Assembly (NCBI GenBank): GCA_030426345.1
Contig: JAUHYU010000014.1
Coordinates: 1 to 64,000 of the forward strand
Direction of reading: 5' to 3'
Length of the DNA stretch: 64,000 bases
Origin: Bacteroidia bacterium
GTDB lineage: Bacteria; Bacteroidota; Bacteroidia; Cytophagales; Cyclobacteriaceae
Shown here one piece after another: positions 27,008 through 35,735 of the stretch. A model generated the notes under the pieces. That model was not told where the DNA came from. It saw only the letters and a program-made list of their open reading frames with translations, and did no database searches. The first letter of the stretch is position 1. Each line of letters begins with the position of its first letter. Made by a program: the position numbers and the translations under genes.

Positions 27008-28260
27008 AAAAAGTAAGCAACGGCAATTCCCAAATAATTTCCGAAAGCATATCCCAATATCCCCCCAGTTAATCCTGAAATAATAATTTGCTTGTTTTTC
27101 AATGCTCCCGCCAGCACCGGCACAAACGGCGGCGAATATGTCAAAGCCGTAATCGTAATAATTGTGGTATCTGCATCCACCTTGAACAGATAGGACAAAA
27201 ACACATGAATGACCATCGCCCCCAAAACAACCAATACCACATAGCCAAAAAGATGCAGGGATTCGATATGAAAAATGCTTTCCAAATTACCCATAGATGC
27301 AATTACGAGTGAAAAAACAATGATGAAATACATGCCCAATTGAAATGTATTTTGGATTTTATTGACTCGCTTCAAGCTACCCGTAAGAATGCCAAGTGTC
27401 GTGATCGACAATATTGCCGTAAGCATTTGAGTATCTTTTGCCACCAGCAAACTGAGCCCTCCGCCCACAGCTACAATCACCGCAGACAATAAGAAACCTT
27501 TCAAAATATCAAGCATTCCATTTTTTGATCTCACATTCTGAAAATGATCAAAATACAATTGTGGGTCATCCTCCATCTCATTGGTCAGTTGTGAATGCTT
27601 TGAGTCAAACTTTGGCAAAAATAGGCCAAAAATCCATTGAGCTCCCGTCATGAGAAAAACCAGACAAATGGCCCCAACGGCCATATCGTAAGTGTTAGTT
27701 AGTAAAAAGGTATTGGAATCCACGCCAAGCGCGGCACTGATCACGGCAAGGTTTGGCGTGCCCCCGGTATATAATCCAACCAGCATACCACTGATTTTCC
27801 ATGAATCATAAATCAAATCTTTAAAGATATAATGCCCAATACAAATAATGGCAAGTAAAGAAACCATCGCCAGTACGAGTGAGAGCAGTGCTGCTTTGGC
27901 GAGTTTCAACCATTTTTTTTTATCCAAAGAAAAAAGCAATAGTGGAATAGCGAGCAGTATCGCAACGGACATGATATTCTCTTGCACAGTGGCCATTTGG
28001 TTGTAAAGCATGTCTGATTGACCTATCACGCCTTGTCTTAAAAGTTGCTCCGCTTCTTCTGCGGATAGATGTGATGCATGACCTAGCATTCCCTTAAACC
28101 GCTCACTGACACTCGGCCGAATCCCGATATTTCCAAATATCAACCCGATAATATAAGCTAGAACCACAGCCCCAATTTTCTGAAAAAAACTCACCTTTTT
28201 GGTGAGGTAAAGAATCAAAACAGGTATTAGGAAATAAAAAAAGACAAGCAGAATTGTCAT
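27001..28260 (-). CDS. DUF819 family membrane protein
   Basis: A 419-residue integral membrane protein with about ten to twelve hydrophobic segments. The ATG at 28260 starts directly at the first segment (TILLVFFYFLIPVLILYL); a start 20 codons earlier would add a stretch without family features. Blocks such as LVGLYTGGTPNLAVISAALG near 183-202 and ALTYSPPFVPVLAGALKNK near 378-396 fit DUF819 (YjcL-like), a family resembling carboxylate/ion transporters by its inverted repeats. The substrate is unknown. It converges on the glycosyltransferase. Confidence 0.85.
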   Translation of the reverse strand: MTILLVFFYFLIPVLILYLTKKVSFFQKIGAVVLAYIIGLIFGNIGIRPSVSERFKGMLGHASHLSAEEAEQLLRQGVIGQSDMLYNQMATVQENIMSVAILLAIPLLLFSLDKKKWLKLAKAALLSLVLAMVSLLAIICIGHYIFKDLIYDSWKISGMLVGLYTGGTPNLAVISAALGVDSNTFLLTNTYDMAVGAICLVFLMTGAQWIFGLFLPKFDSKHSQLTNEMEDDPQLYFDHFQNVRSKNGMLDILKGFLLSAVIVAVGGGLSLLVAKDTQMLTAILSITTLGILTGSLKRVNKIQNTFQLGMYFIIVFSLVIASMGNLESIFHIESLHLFGYVVLVVLGAMVIHVFLSYLFKVDADTTIITITALTYSPPFVPVLAGALKNKQIIISGLTGGILGYAFGNYLGIAVAYFLK

Positions 28261-28443
28261 CAGGATTAATTGTGAATTAAAAAATGCAAATCTAAAAGAA
28301 AAGTGGCAGATTACCTCCATACCTTATTTGAAGGTGTGATCAGGTTTATAGAAGCAAAATCCTTTCAAAACCCTTGGAAATTCAATGCATTTCTCATGGA
28401 TTTGAAGGACATTTCTACGAAAGGAACTTAACCTGCCAGAGAA

Positions 28444-28830
28444 CTATTCATCCGAAATGATCTCCACTTTCACCTCGATCAAACCCGCATGGATTCCGTG
28501 GAGTTTTTCCATCGCTTTTCTGGAAAGATCTATAATCCTTCCTTTGATGTGCGGTCCTCTATCGTTAATACGCACGATAATTTGAGCCTTGTTCTTGACA
28601 TTTGTGACTTTCACTTTGGTGCCAAATGGTAACGTGCGATGGGCCGCCGTCAGCGAATCTTTGCTGTACGGCTCGCCACTTGCAGTTATTCTACCTTCAA
28701 ATTTATCGCTATAATAGGATGCTTTTCCATGCGCCACGGTTTGAGCAGTAGCTTTATTGCAACAACAGAACACCCAGATTAACACGATGATCGCTTTGAC
28801 TTTTAAAATGGAAGCCTTGTCAAGAATCAC
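28444..28830 (-). CDS. RlpA-like exported protein (double-psi beta-barrel)
   Basis: A 128-residue exported protein. A hydrophobic signal (about 10-30) with CCC before NKATAQ could be cut by either signal peptidase. The mature part is the RlpA double-psi barrel: GKASYYSDKFEGRITASGEP at about 36-55, LPFGTKVKVTN, and NDRGPHIKGRIIDLSRKA at about 93-110 with the catalytic-type aspartate. It has no SPOR domain. RlpA proteins are septal lytic transglycosylases in Pseudomonas; activity is not assured in such short forms. It overlaps the isocitrate dehydrogenase gene by four bases and is translationally coupled to it. Confidence 0.9.
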   Translation of the reverse strand: MILDKASILKVKAIIVLIWVFCCCNKATAQTVAHGKASYYSDKFEGRITASGEPYSKDSLTAAHRTLPFGTKVKVTNVKNKAQIIVRINDRGPHIKGRIIDLSRKAMEKLHGIHAGLIEVKVEIISDE

Positions 28831-30278
28831 TCTCCCTGCGCTAAGGAATAACCTCTTTCTCCATCAAAAGTGTACATGTTTTCCATTTTTATAAAATCAA
28901 GTCCCAATTTCTTGATCGCTTGCAAGAGACTGATGATCTGGTCATGCGATACCTTACTCCCTTTTTTTGACGCCATAAACCTGCATCTCCAATGATCAGA
29001 ACAAAATGTCTCCGAATGCCCTTCTGGGAATACTTTCACTCCCCGATTGGTGATCATATATAGATTCAAATTATCCGAAGGTAATGCTGACAATAGTTTG
29101 CCGAGTTTATTTGGATCACGGCCTTTTTCATCCCAATCCAAAAATACATCTACTCCAACCAGCACTTTATCTGCTTTTGGATATTTTGATATTTTGATTT
29201 TACTCATCGACTCACCCTCTTTATACTGCACAGCATGCAATTTGGTAGGTTTTTGTCCCAACCTAAGGATTACCTCTCTGGCAAACTCCTGCGTCCATAC
29301 TTTTCGTAAGGAATCTTTGTTATAAATATCCGTGGTATGAACACCGTCTTCTATCGTTTTCAACCAAGCATTGTTGATGGTCTCAGCAACTTTTTGCTGG
29401 TTGATATGCACCAACATCATACATGCTGCATTGATCAGACCAGATGGGTTTGCGATATCTAAACCAGAAATATCTGGTGCAGATCCATGAATGGCCTCAA
29501 ACATCGCTACTTCTTCGCCAATATTCGCAGAGCCTCCCAAACCAACAGAACCTGTCACTTGCGCTGCAATATCTGAAATGATGTCACCGTACAAATTTTC
29601 GGTAACTACCACATCCAACGAGTGTGGCCGATCAGCAATGATCGCAGAACCAATGTCAATGATAATATGGTTGTTCTCAATTTCAGGATATTCACGGGCC
29701 ACCTCATCAAATATTTTGTGAAACAGTCCATCTGCCTGCTTCATAATATTGTCTTTGGTCATACATGTCACTTTCCTTCTGCCATAAACTTTGGCATATT
29801 CAAATGCATACCTAATGATTTTTTCTGACCCTGGTCTGGAAATCAATTTCAAAGCCTGTACTACTTCATTGGTCTGCTGATGCTCAATGCCAGCATATAG
29901 ATCTTCCTCATTTTCCCGAATGATCACCATGTCTGTCAATGGATGATTGGTCGGCACATATGGAAAGAAAGAACGGCATGGTCGCACATTGGCAAACAAT
30001 CCAAGAGTAGTACGTGTTGCCACGTTCAGGCTTTTGAAGCCTCCTCCTTGAGGTGTGGTAATCGGTGCTTTTAGAAAGACCTTATTTCTCTTAATCGACT
30101 CCCAAGATTCCGGAGCGATACCCGTAGAAACTCCCTTTCGGAAAACCTTTTCACCAATTTCTATGACCTCAGTTTCTATTTGTGCTCCGGCAGCAATAAG
30201 GATGTCGATAGTGGCCTGCATGATCTCCGGGCCTATTCCATCACCATAGGCGACTGTGATTTTTCTTTTTGTTGACAT
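28827..30278 (-). CDS. icd: NADP-type isocitrate dehydrogenase
   Basis: A 483-residue enzyme of the isocitrate/isopropylmalate dehydrogenase family, converting isocitrate to 2-oxoglutarate. YGDGIGPEIMQATIDIL opens the fold; IRENEEDLYAGIEHQ at about 118-132, DNIMKQADG near 175 and NLYGDIISDIAAQVTGSVGL near 228-247 carry the substrate and metal residues. The chain continues about 140 residues past the usual core, as in the longer Thermus-type enzymes, with a separate C-terminal domain (KADKVLVGVDVFLDWDEKG). Cofactor preference cannot be settled from the sequence alone. An rlpA-like gene follows with a four-base overlap, an unusual pairing. Confidence 0.92.
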   Translation of the reverse strand: MSTKRKITVAYGDGIGPEIMQATIDILIAAGAQIETEVIEIGEKVFRKGVSTGIAPESWESIKRNKVFLKAPITTPQGGGFKSLNVATRTTLGLFANVRPCRSFFPYVPTNHPLTDMVIIRENEEDLYAGIEHQQTNEVVQALKLISRPGSEKIIRYAFEYAKVYGRRKVTCMTKDNIMKQADGLFHKIFDEVAREYPEIENNHIIIDIGSAIIADRPHSLDVVVTENLYGDIISDIAAQVTGSVGLGGSANIGEEVAMFEAIHGSAPDISGLDIANPSGLINAACMMLVHINQQKVAETINNAWLKTIEDGVHTTDIYNKDSLRKVWTQEFAREVILRLGQKPTKLHAVQYKEGESMSKIKISKYPKADKVLVGVDVFLDWDEKGRDPNKLGKLLSALPSDNLNLYMITNRGVKVFPEGHSETFCSDHWRCRFMASKKGSKVSHDQIISLLQAIKKLGLDFIKMENMYTFDGERGYSLAQGE

Positions 30279-30720
30279 GATTGATTATTAAGTTTGTGCT
30301 GAATTTGATAGAAGCGTGAAAATACAACACAATTGTCAATTGTGGAATTTGATGTAATTAATACAATAAAAAACCATGTTAGGTTATATCCAATTCTATG
30401 CACAGTTTTTCAATAAACCCATCACCCAAAAGGAAATTCATGGACTTTAATAGCTTTTTATGACAAAAAATGGACTAGGTAAACTCAATCATTTGCGTTT
30501 TCAAAAACTCACGCAACGTATAAAAATATTGAAATAATGTTTTTATAATAATTCCTTTGATCTGAAAGTTTAATTTCACCTCTATTTTAACGATATTTGC
30601 ACCCAATTTTGAGAAGAAAGATTGTTTATTGACAAAGGCTAGAAGCAAATATTTAAAAATATTTTTTCAGTCTAATTGTAAAAAACATTTTAAGTAACTG
30701 CAAATGAAGCAGTAGCATTT
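30279..30720. other. Long divergent intergenic region before the shikimate operon
   Basis: Strongly A+T-rich and without a credible larger gene. It contains a CATGGATTTT-type element and, around 30596, GATATTTGCACC, one mismatch from a TAnnTTTG promoter element for the shikimate genes. The icd promoter must also lie here. Confidence 0.5.
30437..30460 (+). repeat. Copy F of the short interspersed CATGGATTTT repeat
   Basis: TTCATGGACTTTAATA then GCTTTTTA, between the divergent icd and DAHP synthase genes. Confidence 0.55.
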
Positions 30721-30792
30721 ATGAATTTTACAAAAGCTCAATGGATCTTTTTAATTTTAAAAGCAGAAAAGCAAAATTTTAATATACCATAA
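30721..30792 (+). CDS. Candidate leader peptide of the shikimate operon
   Basis: A 23-codon reading frame starting ATG at 30721, product beginning MNFTKAQWIFLILK and ending NFNIP. Its TAA stop shares an A with the ATG of the DAHP synthase gene (TAATG at 30790-30794), the classic layout for translational coupling. It contains three phenylalanines and one tryptophan in 23 residues, and the downstream enzyme is the feedback point of aromatic synthesis. It may instead be a chance frame in A+T-rich leader DNA. Confidence 0.35.
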   Translation: MNFTKAQWIFLILKAEKQNFNIP

Positions 30793-31895
30793 TGAAAATT
30801 GATTCACTAAAGGATTGGGGTGTTGGTTTGGACAAACCGGCTATAATTGCTGGTCCGTGTAGCGCCGAAACAGAAGAACAACTACTTGAAACCAGCTTAA
30901 GGCTTAAAGAAGTTGGAATTAACATCGTCAGAGCAGGAATATGGAAACCACGAACCAGACCCAACAATTTTGAAGGTGTTGGAGAAGACGCCCTGAGGTG
31001 GATCCAAAATGTAAAGAAAGAAACAGGGCAAAAATTTGCTGTAGAAGTAGCTACACCCAAGCACGTGTACGAAGCGTTGAAACACAATGTAGATGTATTA
31101 TGGGTTGGAGCAAGATCTACTACGAATCCATTTGCTGTACAGGAAATCGCTGAGGCGCTAAGAGGAGCTGATGTTCCTGTGTTGGTCAAAAACCCAATCA
31201 ACCCGGATTTCGCATTATGGTTAGGTGCCATTGAACGCATCAGCAATGTTGGTGTAACTAAAATTGGCGCGATCCATAGAGGATTTTCTTCTTTCAAGCA
31301 AACCAAATACAGAAACTTGCCGATGTGGCAAATCCCATTGGAATTAAAAAGACAACTACCGGATATTCCCCTAATTTGCGATCCAAGCCATATTTGCGGC
31401 AATAGAGATCTATTATTTTCGGTAGCTCAAAATGCATTGGATCTGGATTATGACGGATTGATCATAGAATCACACCGCGATCCGGAAAAAGCCTGGAGTG
31501 ACGCTTCTCAGCAAATCACTCCGGAAATTCTTGGCACAATGATCAAAAATCTAAAATTCAGAACCGCTACTTCTGAAGACAAGGATTTTATCACCATACT
31601 TAGTGAATTGCGTGAACAAATCGACCATGTCGATAAAGAACTTTTCGATATAATCTCTCAACGCATGGAGATCGTAGAGAAAATGGGTCTTTACAAAAAA
31701 CAAAATAACGTTACCGTTTTTCAAAAAGACAGATGGCAAGAAATCTCCGACTCGCGCAACAAATGGGCCGGTGAGTTGGGGCTTAACCCCGAATTTATGT
31801 GGGATTTGTTCAAATTGATCCATGATGCCTCTATCCGGAGACAAGAGCACATTATGAATACTCCCATTGAGAAACTAGATGTCACAGCCAAATAA
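30792..31895 (+). CDS. aroF: Bifunctional DAHP synthase / chorismate mutase (type II CM)
   Basis: A 367-residue fusion. Residues 1-265 form a DAHP synthase of the short AroG/KdsA-like type: AIIAGPCSAETEEQL at about 16-30, GIWKPRTRPNNFEG, ARSTTNPFAVQEIAEAL and LICDPSHICGNRDL. Residues 270-355 are a helical type II chorismate mutase with LREQIDHVDKELFDIISQR and MGLYKKQNNV. It therefore makes DAHP and converts chorismate to prephenate, both ends of the shikimate route. It overlaps aroB by 17 bases. The C-terminal mutase commonly acts as the sensor of prephenate feedback in this fusion family. Confidence 0.95.
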   Translation: MKIDSLKDWGVGLDKPAIIAGPCSAETEEQLLETSLRLKEVGINIVRAGIWKPRTRPNNFEGVGEDALRWIQNVKKETGQKFAVEVATPKHVYEALKHNVDVLWVGARSTTNPFAVQEIAEALRGADVPVLVKNPINPDFALWLGAIERISNVGVTKIGAIHRGFSSFKQTKYRNLPMWQIPLELKRQLPDIPLICDPSHICGNRDLLFSVAQNALDLDYDGLIIESHRDPEKAWSDASQQITPEILGTMIKNLKFRTATSEDKDFITILSELREQIDHVDKELFDIISQRMEIVEKMGLYKKQNNVTVFQKDRWQEISDSRNKWAGELGLNPEFMWDLFKLIHDASIRRQEHIMNTPIEKLDVTAK

Positions 31896-32931
31896 CATCA
31901 TTTTTTGTCTGGATATCGGCAATGAATTAAAGGAATTCTTTCATCAGAATTCCTTTTCTAAAATAGCCGTAATTGTAGATGACAATACTAAATCGCATTG
32001 CTATCCATTAGTGCAATCTGCCATTCCTAAGCATGTACTGCTGGAAATAAAAAGCGGGGAGGAACAGAAAAACCTGCGCACGTGTGAGCAAATATGGAAC
32101 GGATTAACAGAAAATGCCTTTGACAGAAAGTCGTTGGTTGTCAACATCGGCGGTGGAGTGATTGGAGATATGGGAGGTTTTTGTGCGGCTACTTACAAAA
32201 GGGGCATCGCATTTATCAATATTCCTACGACCCTGTTGGCACAGGTAGATGCCAGCATTGGGGGTAAACTGGGTATCGACTTTCAGAATTTCAAAAATCA
32301 CATCGGAGTATTCCAAAATCCTTTAAAAGTATTTTTGGATGCCGCCTTTTTCTCAACACTCAACCCCGCAGAACTGAGATCAGGTTATGCTGAGGTGATC
32401 AAGCACTGCCTGATTCGGGATGGTGAAAAATTTGAAGAAATCGTTCAAACACCCTATGCAGATTTAGATTTGTTTGGGCTGACCAAACATTCTGTAGAAA
32501 TCAAAAGTAAGGTAGTTTTGGAAGACCCCAAGGAGCAGGGATTGAGAAAAATATTGAATTTCGGCCATACTATTGGACATGCAATAGAAAGTTTTTATCT
32601 GGAAAACGAGGATAAAAAACTGCTTCATGGAGAGGCAATTGCTATCGGAATGATCTGTGAAGCATTTTTATCAACAAAAAAATGTACGCTTTCCAATAAG
32701 GAATTATTTCGGATAGTGAAATACATCCTACAAATTTATGCTTCAAAGCCGATAGCCGAAGAAGACTTTGGTGGGATAATATCCCTCACCAGACAGGACA
32801 AAAAAAATGAGGGAGATCAAATAAAATGCTCCCTCCTGAATAATATTGGAGATTGTGGCTTTGATATTGAAATTAATCATGAGGATATTAAATCCTCCAT
32901 GGAATATTTCAATACGCAAACTGCCTGCTAG
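31879..32931 (+). CDS. aroB: 3-dehydroquinate synthase
   Basis: A 350-residue NAD- and zinc-dependent enzyme, the second shikimate step. VNIGGGVIGDMGGFCAATYK at about 88-107 is the NAD/zinc core, PTTLLAQVDASIGGKLGID follows at about 115-133, and GYAEVIKHCLIRD and LNFGHTIGHAIES supply the metal ligands. The ATG at 31879 overlaps the end of the preceding fusion gene, so the two are translationally coupled. The stop codon shares the tetranucleotide CTAG with the stop of the small gene on the other strand. Confidence 0.95.
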   Translation: MSQPNNIIFCLDIGNELKEFFHQNSFSKIAVIVDDNTKSHCYPLVQSAIPKHVLLEIKSGEEQKNLRTCEQIWNGLTENAFDRKSLVVNIGGGVIGDMGGFCAATYKRGIAFINIPTTLLAQVDASIGGKLGIDFQNFKNHIGVFQNPLKVFLDAAFFSTLNPAELRSGYAEVIKHCLIRDGEKFEEIVQTPYADLDLFGLTKHSVEIKSKVVLEDPKEQGLRKILNFGHTIGHAIESFYLENEDKKLLHGEAIAIGMICEAFLSTKKCTLSNKELFRIVKYILQIYASKPIAEEDFGGIISLTRQDKKNEGDQIKCSLLNNIGDCGFDIEINHEDIKSSMEYFNTQTAC

Positions 32932-33113
32932 ATAAAATATTTATCAATGTCTTCCGTTTTTTTGTCTTTATTCAAAAATTTATTAAGCTCTTTTGCTGCG
33001 TTAGCAAATGACTTTTTGTCTATTTTATCACTTAAGTGAGCATATTTACGGACGATGGCACCAACTATGAATCCAGAAGTGACAATGGAAGCTGTTTTTA
33101 ATATTGCATTCAT
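32928..33113 (-). CDS. Small hypothetical protein with N-terminal hydrophobic segment
   Basis: A 61-residue reading frame: a short hydrophobic stretch (about 6-21, with GFIVGAIV) followed by a lysine-rich amphipathic tail with KKSFANAAKELNKFL. Such YtxH-like small anchored proteins are frequent in Bacteroidota but not strongly conserved. The stop is interlocked with that of aroB (CTAG at 32928-32931), leaving the frame fully outside aroB. It lies in the divergent gap before aroA. Coding status is likely but not certain. Confidence 0.55.
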   Translation of the reverse strand: MNAILKTASIVTSGFIVGAIVRKYAHLSDKIDKKSFANAAKELNKFLNKDKKTEDIDKYFI

Positions 33114-33267
33114 GTGTACGGTTGTTAAAAGTAAAAAAATAACTCTATCTACTCAAGACAGATAACTAACGGCCTTGGTTGTATTAAATTTTAAAATATT
33201 TTTAATATTATAATTTTTATTGAAATAATCCTATAAAATATTACAAAATTTTTCTTTCTAATATATT

Positions 33268-34500
33268 ATGACTCCAGAATCTGCAATACTCATTCATCAC
33301 AAACCTGTTATCAAACCCGTTATCATTCACCTCCCCTCTTCTAAAAGTGAAAGTAATAGGGCATTGATTATCAACGCTTTTGCTCATGGAAAACTGGAGA
33401 ATCTGGCCGAAGCCCGAGATACGCAAACAATGATGCGACTACTGCAATCCGAAGAAAAGGAGCTCAATGTTTTAGACGCCGGTACGACTATGAGATTTCT
33501 TATAGCATACTGCGCTTTGACCAATCAAAATAAAATATTGACTGGTACACCAAGAATGTGCGAGCGACCGGTTGGCATCTTGGTTGATGCGCTGAGAGAA
33601 CTTGGTGCAGATATAGATTACCTTGGCAAAGACGGCTATCCTCCTTTGGAGACAAAGAGTATGCAGCCACAAAAAAAGCATCAAATTTCCATAAGAGGTG
33701 ATGTGAGTAGCCAATATATCTCTGCCCTCATGATGGTAGCCCCTACCCTCCCCGAAGGTTTAACGATCACTTTGGAAGGAAAAGTAGGTAGCAAACCATA
33801 TATCATGATGACTCTGGAATTGATGCGGAAATTTGGAGCCAAAGTAGAATACACGAAAGACAACAAAATAGTCATTCAACCATCTACGTATCATGCAGGA
33901 ACCTACTACGTGGAATCTGACTGGTCAGGAGCGAGCTATTGGTTTGGTTTTGTTGCCCTTGCTCAAAAAGCTGAGATCGTGCTCACGGGGCTGAAATCAG
34001 AATCCCTACAGGGAGATCATAAAATCATGGAAATTATGGTCTTTTTGGGGGTCAAATCGGAATTTAGGGATGAAGGGCTAAGGCTAACCAAAATTGAGCA
34101 CAAGCCAAATTTCAAATATGACTTCACCCATTGTCCGGATTTGGGTCAGACCGTGGCGGTGGTCTGTGCTGCCAAAGGCATTTCAGCAGAATTTATCGGG
34201 CTGGAAAGTTTAAAAATAAAAGAGACCGACCGCATCCTTGCATTACAAAATGAACTAAAGAAAATTGGTGCGCAACTCGTTGAGGAAAACGAAAGTCTTT
34301 GGCGAATAATCCCTTCAAAAGATTTACAAACTAAAAAGGGTAAAATATCCATAGCCACTTATGACGACCACCGCATGGCAATGGCATTTGCCCCTTTGGC
34401 TACCTTGGTGGAAATAGAAATCCAAGATCCAACTGTGGTGAATAAATCATATCCAAGCTTTTGGGAACACCTGAAAGTAGCTGGATTTTTATGGAAATAA
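33268..34500 (+). CDS. aroA: 3-phosphoshikimate 1-carboxyvinyltransferase (EPSP synthase)
   Basis: A 410-residue enzyme joining phosphoenolpyruvate to shikimate-3-phosphate. The N-terminal PSSKSESNRALIINA at about 24-38 carries the catalytic lysine and serine, LDAGTTMRFLIAY at about 70-82 has the PEP-binding segment, and LKIKETDRILALQNEL plus YDDHRMAMAFAPLA complete the signature. It is slightly shorter than proteobacterial AroA but within the normal range. It continues the shikimate cluster after aroB, separated by the small antisense gene, and ends at a strong terminator. Confidence 0.95.
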   Translation: MTPESAILIHHKPVIKPVIIHLPSSKSESNRALIINAFAHGKLENLAEARDTQTMMRLLQSEEKELNVLDAGTTMRFLIAYCALTNQNKILTGTPRMCERPVGILVDALRELGADIDYLGKDGYPPLETKSMQPQKKHQISIRGDVSSQYISALMMVAPTLPEGLTITLEGKVGSKPYIMMTLELMRKFGAKVEYTKDNKIVIQPSTYHAGTYYVESDWSGASYWFGFVALAQKAEIVLTGLKSESLQGDHKIMEIMVFLGVKSEFRDEGLRLTKIEHKPNFKYDFTHCPDLGQTVAVVCAAKGISAEFIGLESLKIKETDRILALQNELKKIGAQLVEENESLWRIIPSKDLQTKKGKISIATYDDHRMAMAFAPLATLVEIEIQDPTVVNKSYPSFWEHLKVAGFLWK

Positions 34501-34516
34501 TCATGATTTCACCAAT

Positions 34517-34558
34517 AAAAAATCCCTGAAGGCGATTTGACCTTCAGGGATTTTTTTT
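34517..34558. terminator. Strong bidirectional terminator of aroA and the M42 peptidase gene
   Basis: AATCCCTGAAGG pairs with CCTTCAGGGATT across an eight-base loop, preceded by A5 and followed by T8. It lies between two convergent genes and serves both strands. Confidence 0.85.
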
Positions 34559-34573
34559 ATACACAGAAGAAAA

Positions 34574-35647
34574 TTATTTGATATACCTGAAATCGTGTCC
34601 AGATTTCAGCTGCACCAAAAATTCGTACATCAATTTGATCACATTGTCGATATCCTTGAGGTCTGCCATTTCCACGGTAGTGTGCATGTATTTGATTGGC
34701 AATGAAATCAATGCTGACGCCACACCTTCGTTGGAATATGCAAAAGCATCAGTATCTGTTCCGGAAAATCGCGACAATGCAGACCGCTGATAATCAATCT
34801 TCTTTTTACCCGCAACATCAAACAACATTTTCAAAACATTGTTGTGGACCGATGGCGCAAAAGACAAAACAGGCCCCTTGCCTGCACGCTGGTCTCCCTG
34901 CTTAATTTTGTTATAACCTGGAGCGGTAGTATCATGACAAACATCTGTAATAATCGCCAAATCCGGCTTGATGCGCTGAGCAATCATTTGCGCTCCCCGA
35001 AGACCAATTTCTTCCTGAACGGCATTTGTGATGTACAAACCGAAAGGCAATTTTACACCATTTTCTTTGAGCAACCTCGCTACCTCCGCAATCATAAATC
35101 CCCCAATGCGATTGTCCAATGCACGGCCTACAAGGTATTTTTTATTCAACTCCATGAGCTGATCGTCGAAAGTGACCACCGAGCCAACTTGTACGCCCAT
35201 CTTCCTCACTTCCCCGTCAGAGGTAGCACCACAATCGAGCACTACAGTTTCCACGTTCATTTTCCCACCTTCCTCTTTTGGATCACGCACATGGATGGCT
35301 GGCCAGCCAAAAACAGCATCCACAGTACCACTATCCCCATGGATTATTGCCCGTTTTGACGGTGCAATCACATAATCTGACCCTCCATTGCGAATCACAT
35401 GAATGTATCCTTCTTTGGAAATATAGTTTACAAACCATGAAATTTCATCGCAATGTGCTTCGATCACGACCTTATATTTAGCTTCCGGGTTGATCAATGC
35501 AACCGCTGACCCGTAGGTATCTGTGAAATAATCATCAGTATACTGCTTCACATAATCCAACCATATTTTCTGACCGGCCACTTCAAAGCCCGTGGGGGAA
35601 TTACTATTCAAATAATTGTATAAAAATTTCTTACTCTGTGCTTTCAT
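34574..35647 (-). CDS. M42-family metallopeptidase (glutamyl/endoglucanase-type aminopeptidase)
   Basis: A 357-residue cytoplasmic di-metal aminopeptidase. Metal ligands are visible in VVIEAHCDEISWFV at about 61-74, GRALDNRIGGFM near 180, QEEIGLRGAQ near 215 and the late HTTVEMADLKD. Family members (FrvX/YsdC-like) are large TET-type assemblies that trim peptides. The ATG at 35647 is used; an upstream TTG would only add three residues. It appears to be a single gene between the aroA terminator and the DUF2914 gene. Confidence 0.92.
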   Translation of the reverse strand: MKAQSKKFLYNYLNSNSPTGFEVAGQKIWLDYVKQYTDDYFTDTYGSAVALINPEAKYKVVIEAHCDEISWFVNYISKEGYIHVIRNGGSDYVIAPSKRAIIHGDSGTVDAVFGWPAIHVRDPKEEGGKMNVETVVLDCGATSDGEVRKMGVQVGSVVTFDDQLMELNKKYLVGRALDNRIGGFMIAEVARLLKENGVKLPFGLYITNAVQEEIGLRGAQMIAQRIKPDLAIITDVCHDTTAPGYNKIKQGDQRAGKGPVLSFAPSVHNNVLKMLFDVAGKKKIDYQRSALSRFSGTDTDAFAYSNEGVASALISLPIKYMHTTVEMADLKDIDNVIKLMYEFLVQLKSGHDFRYIK

Positions 35648-35735
35648 AAAAATCAATTTTTAAATTTTGGCAAAATACAAAAAAATGTCCTTGAAGATTT
35701 CCTAATGCACTTGAACATGTTCTAAATCCATGAAG

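Noticed and set aside
30779-31402. A 207-codon frame on the minus strand inside the DAHP synthase gene
   Set aside because: It is the reverse shadow of a clear, conserved gene and has no recognisable domain.
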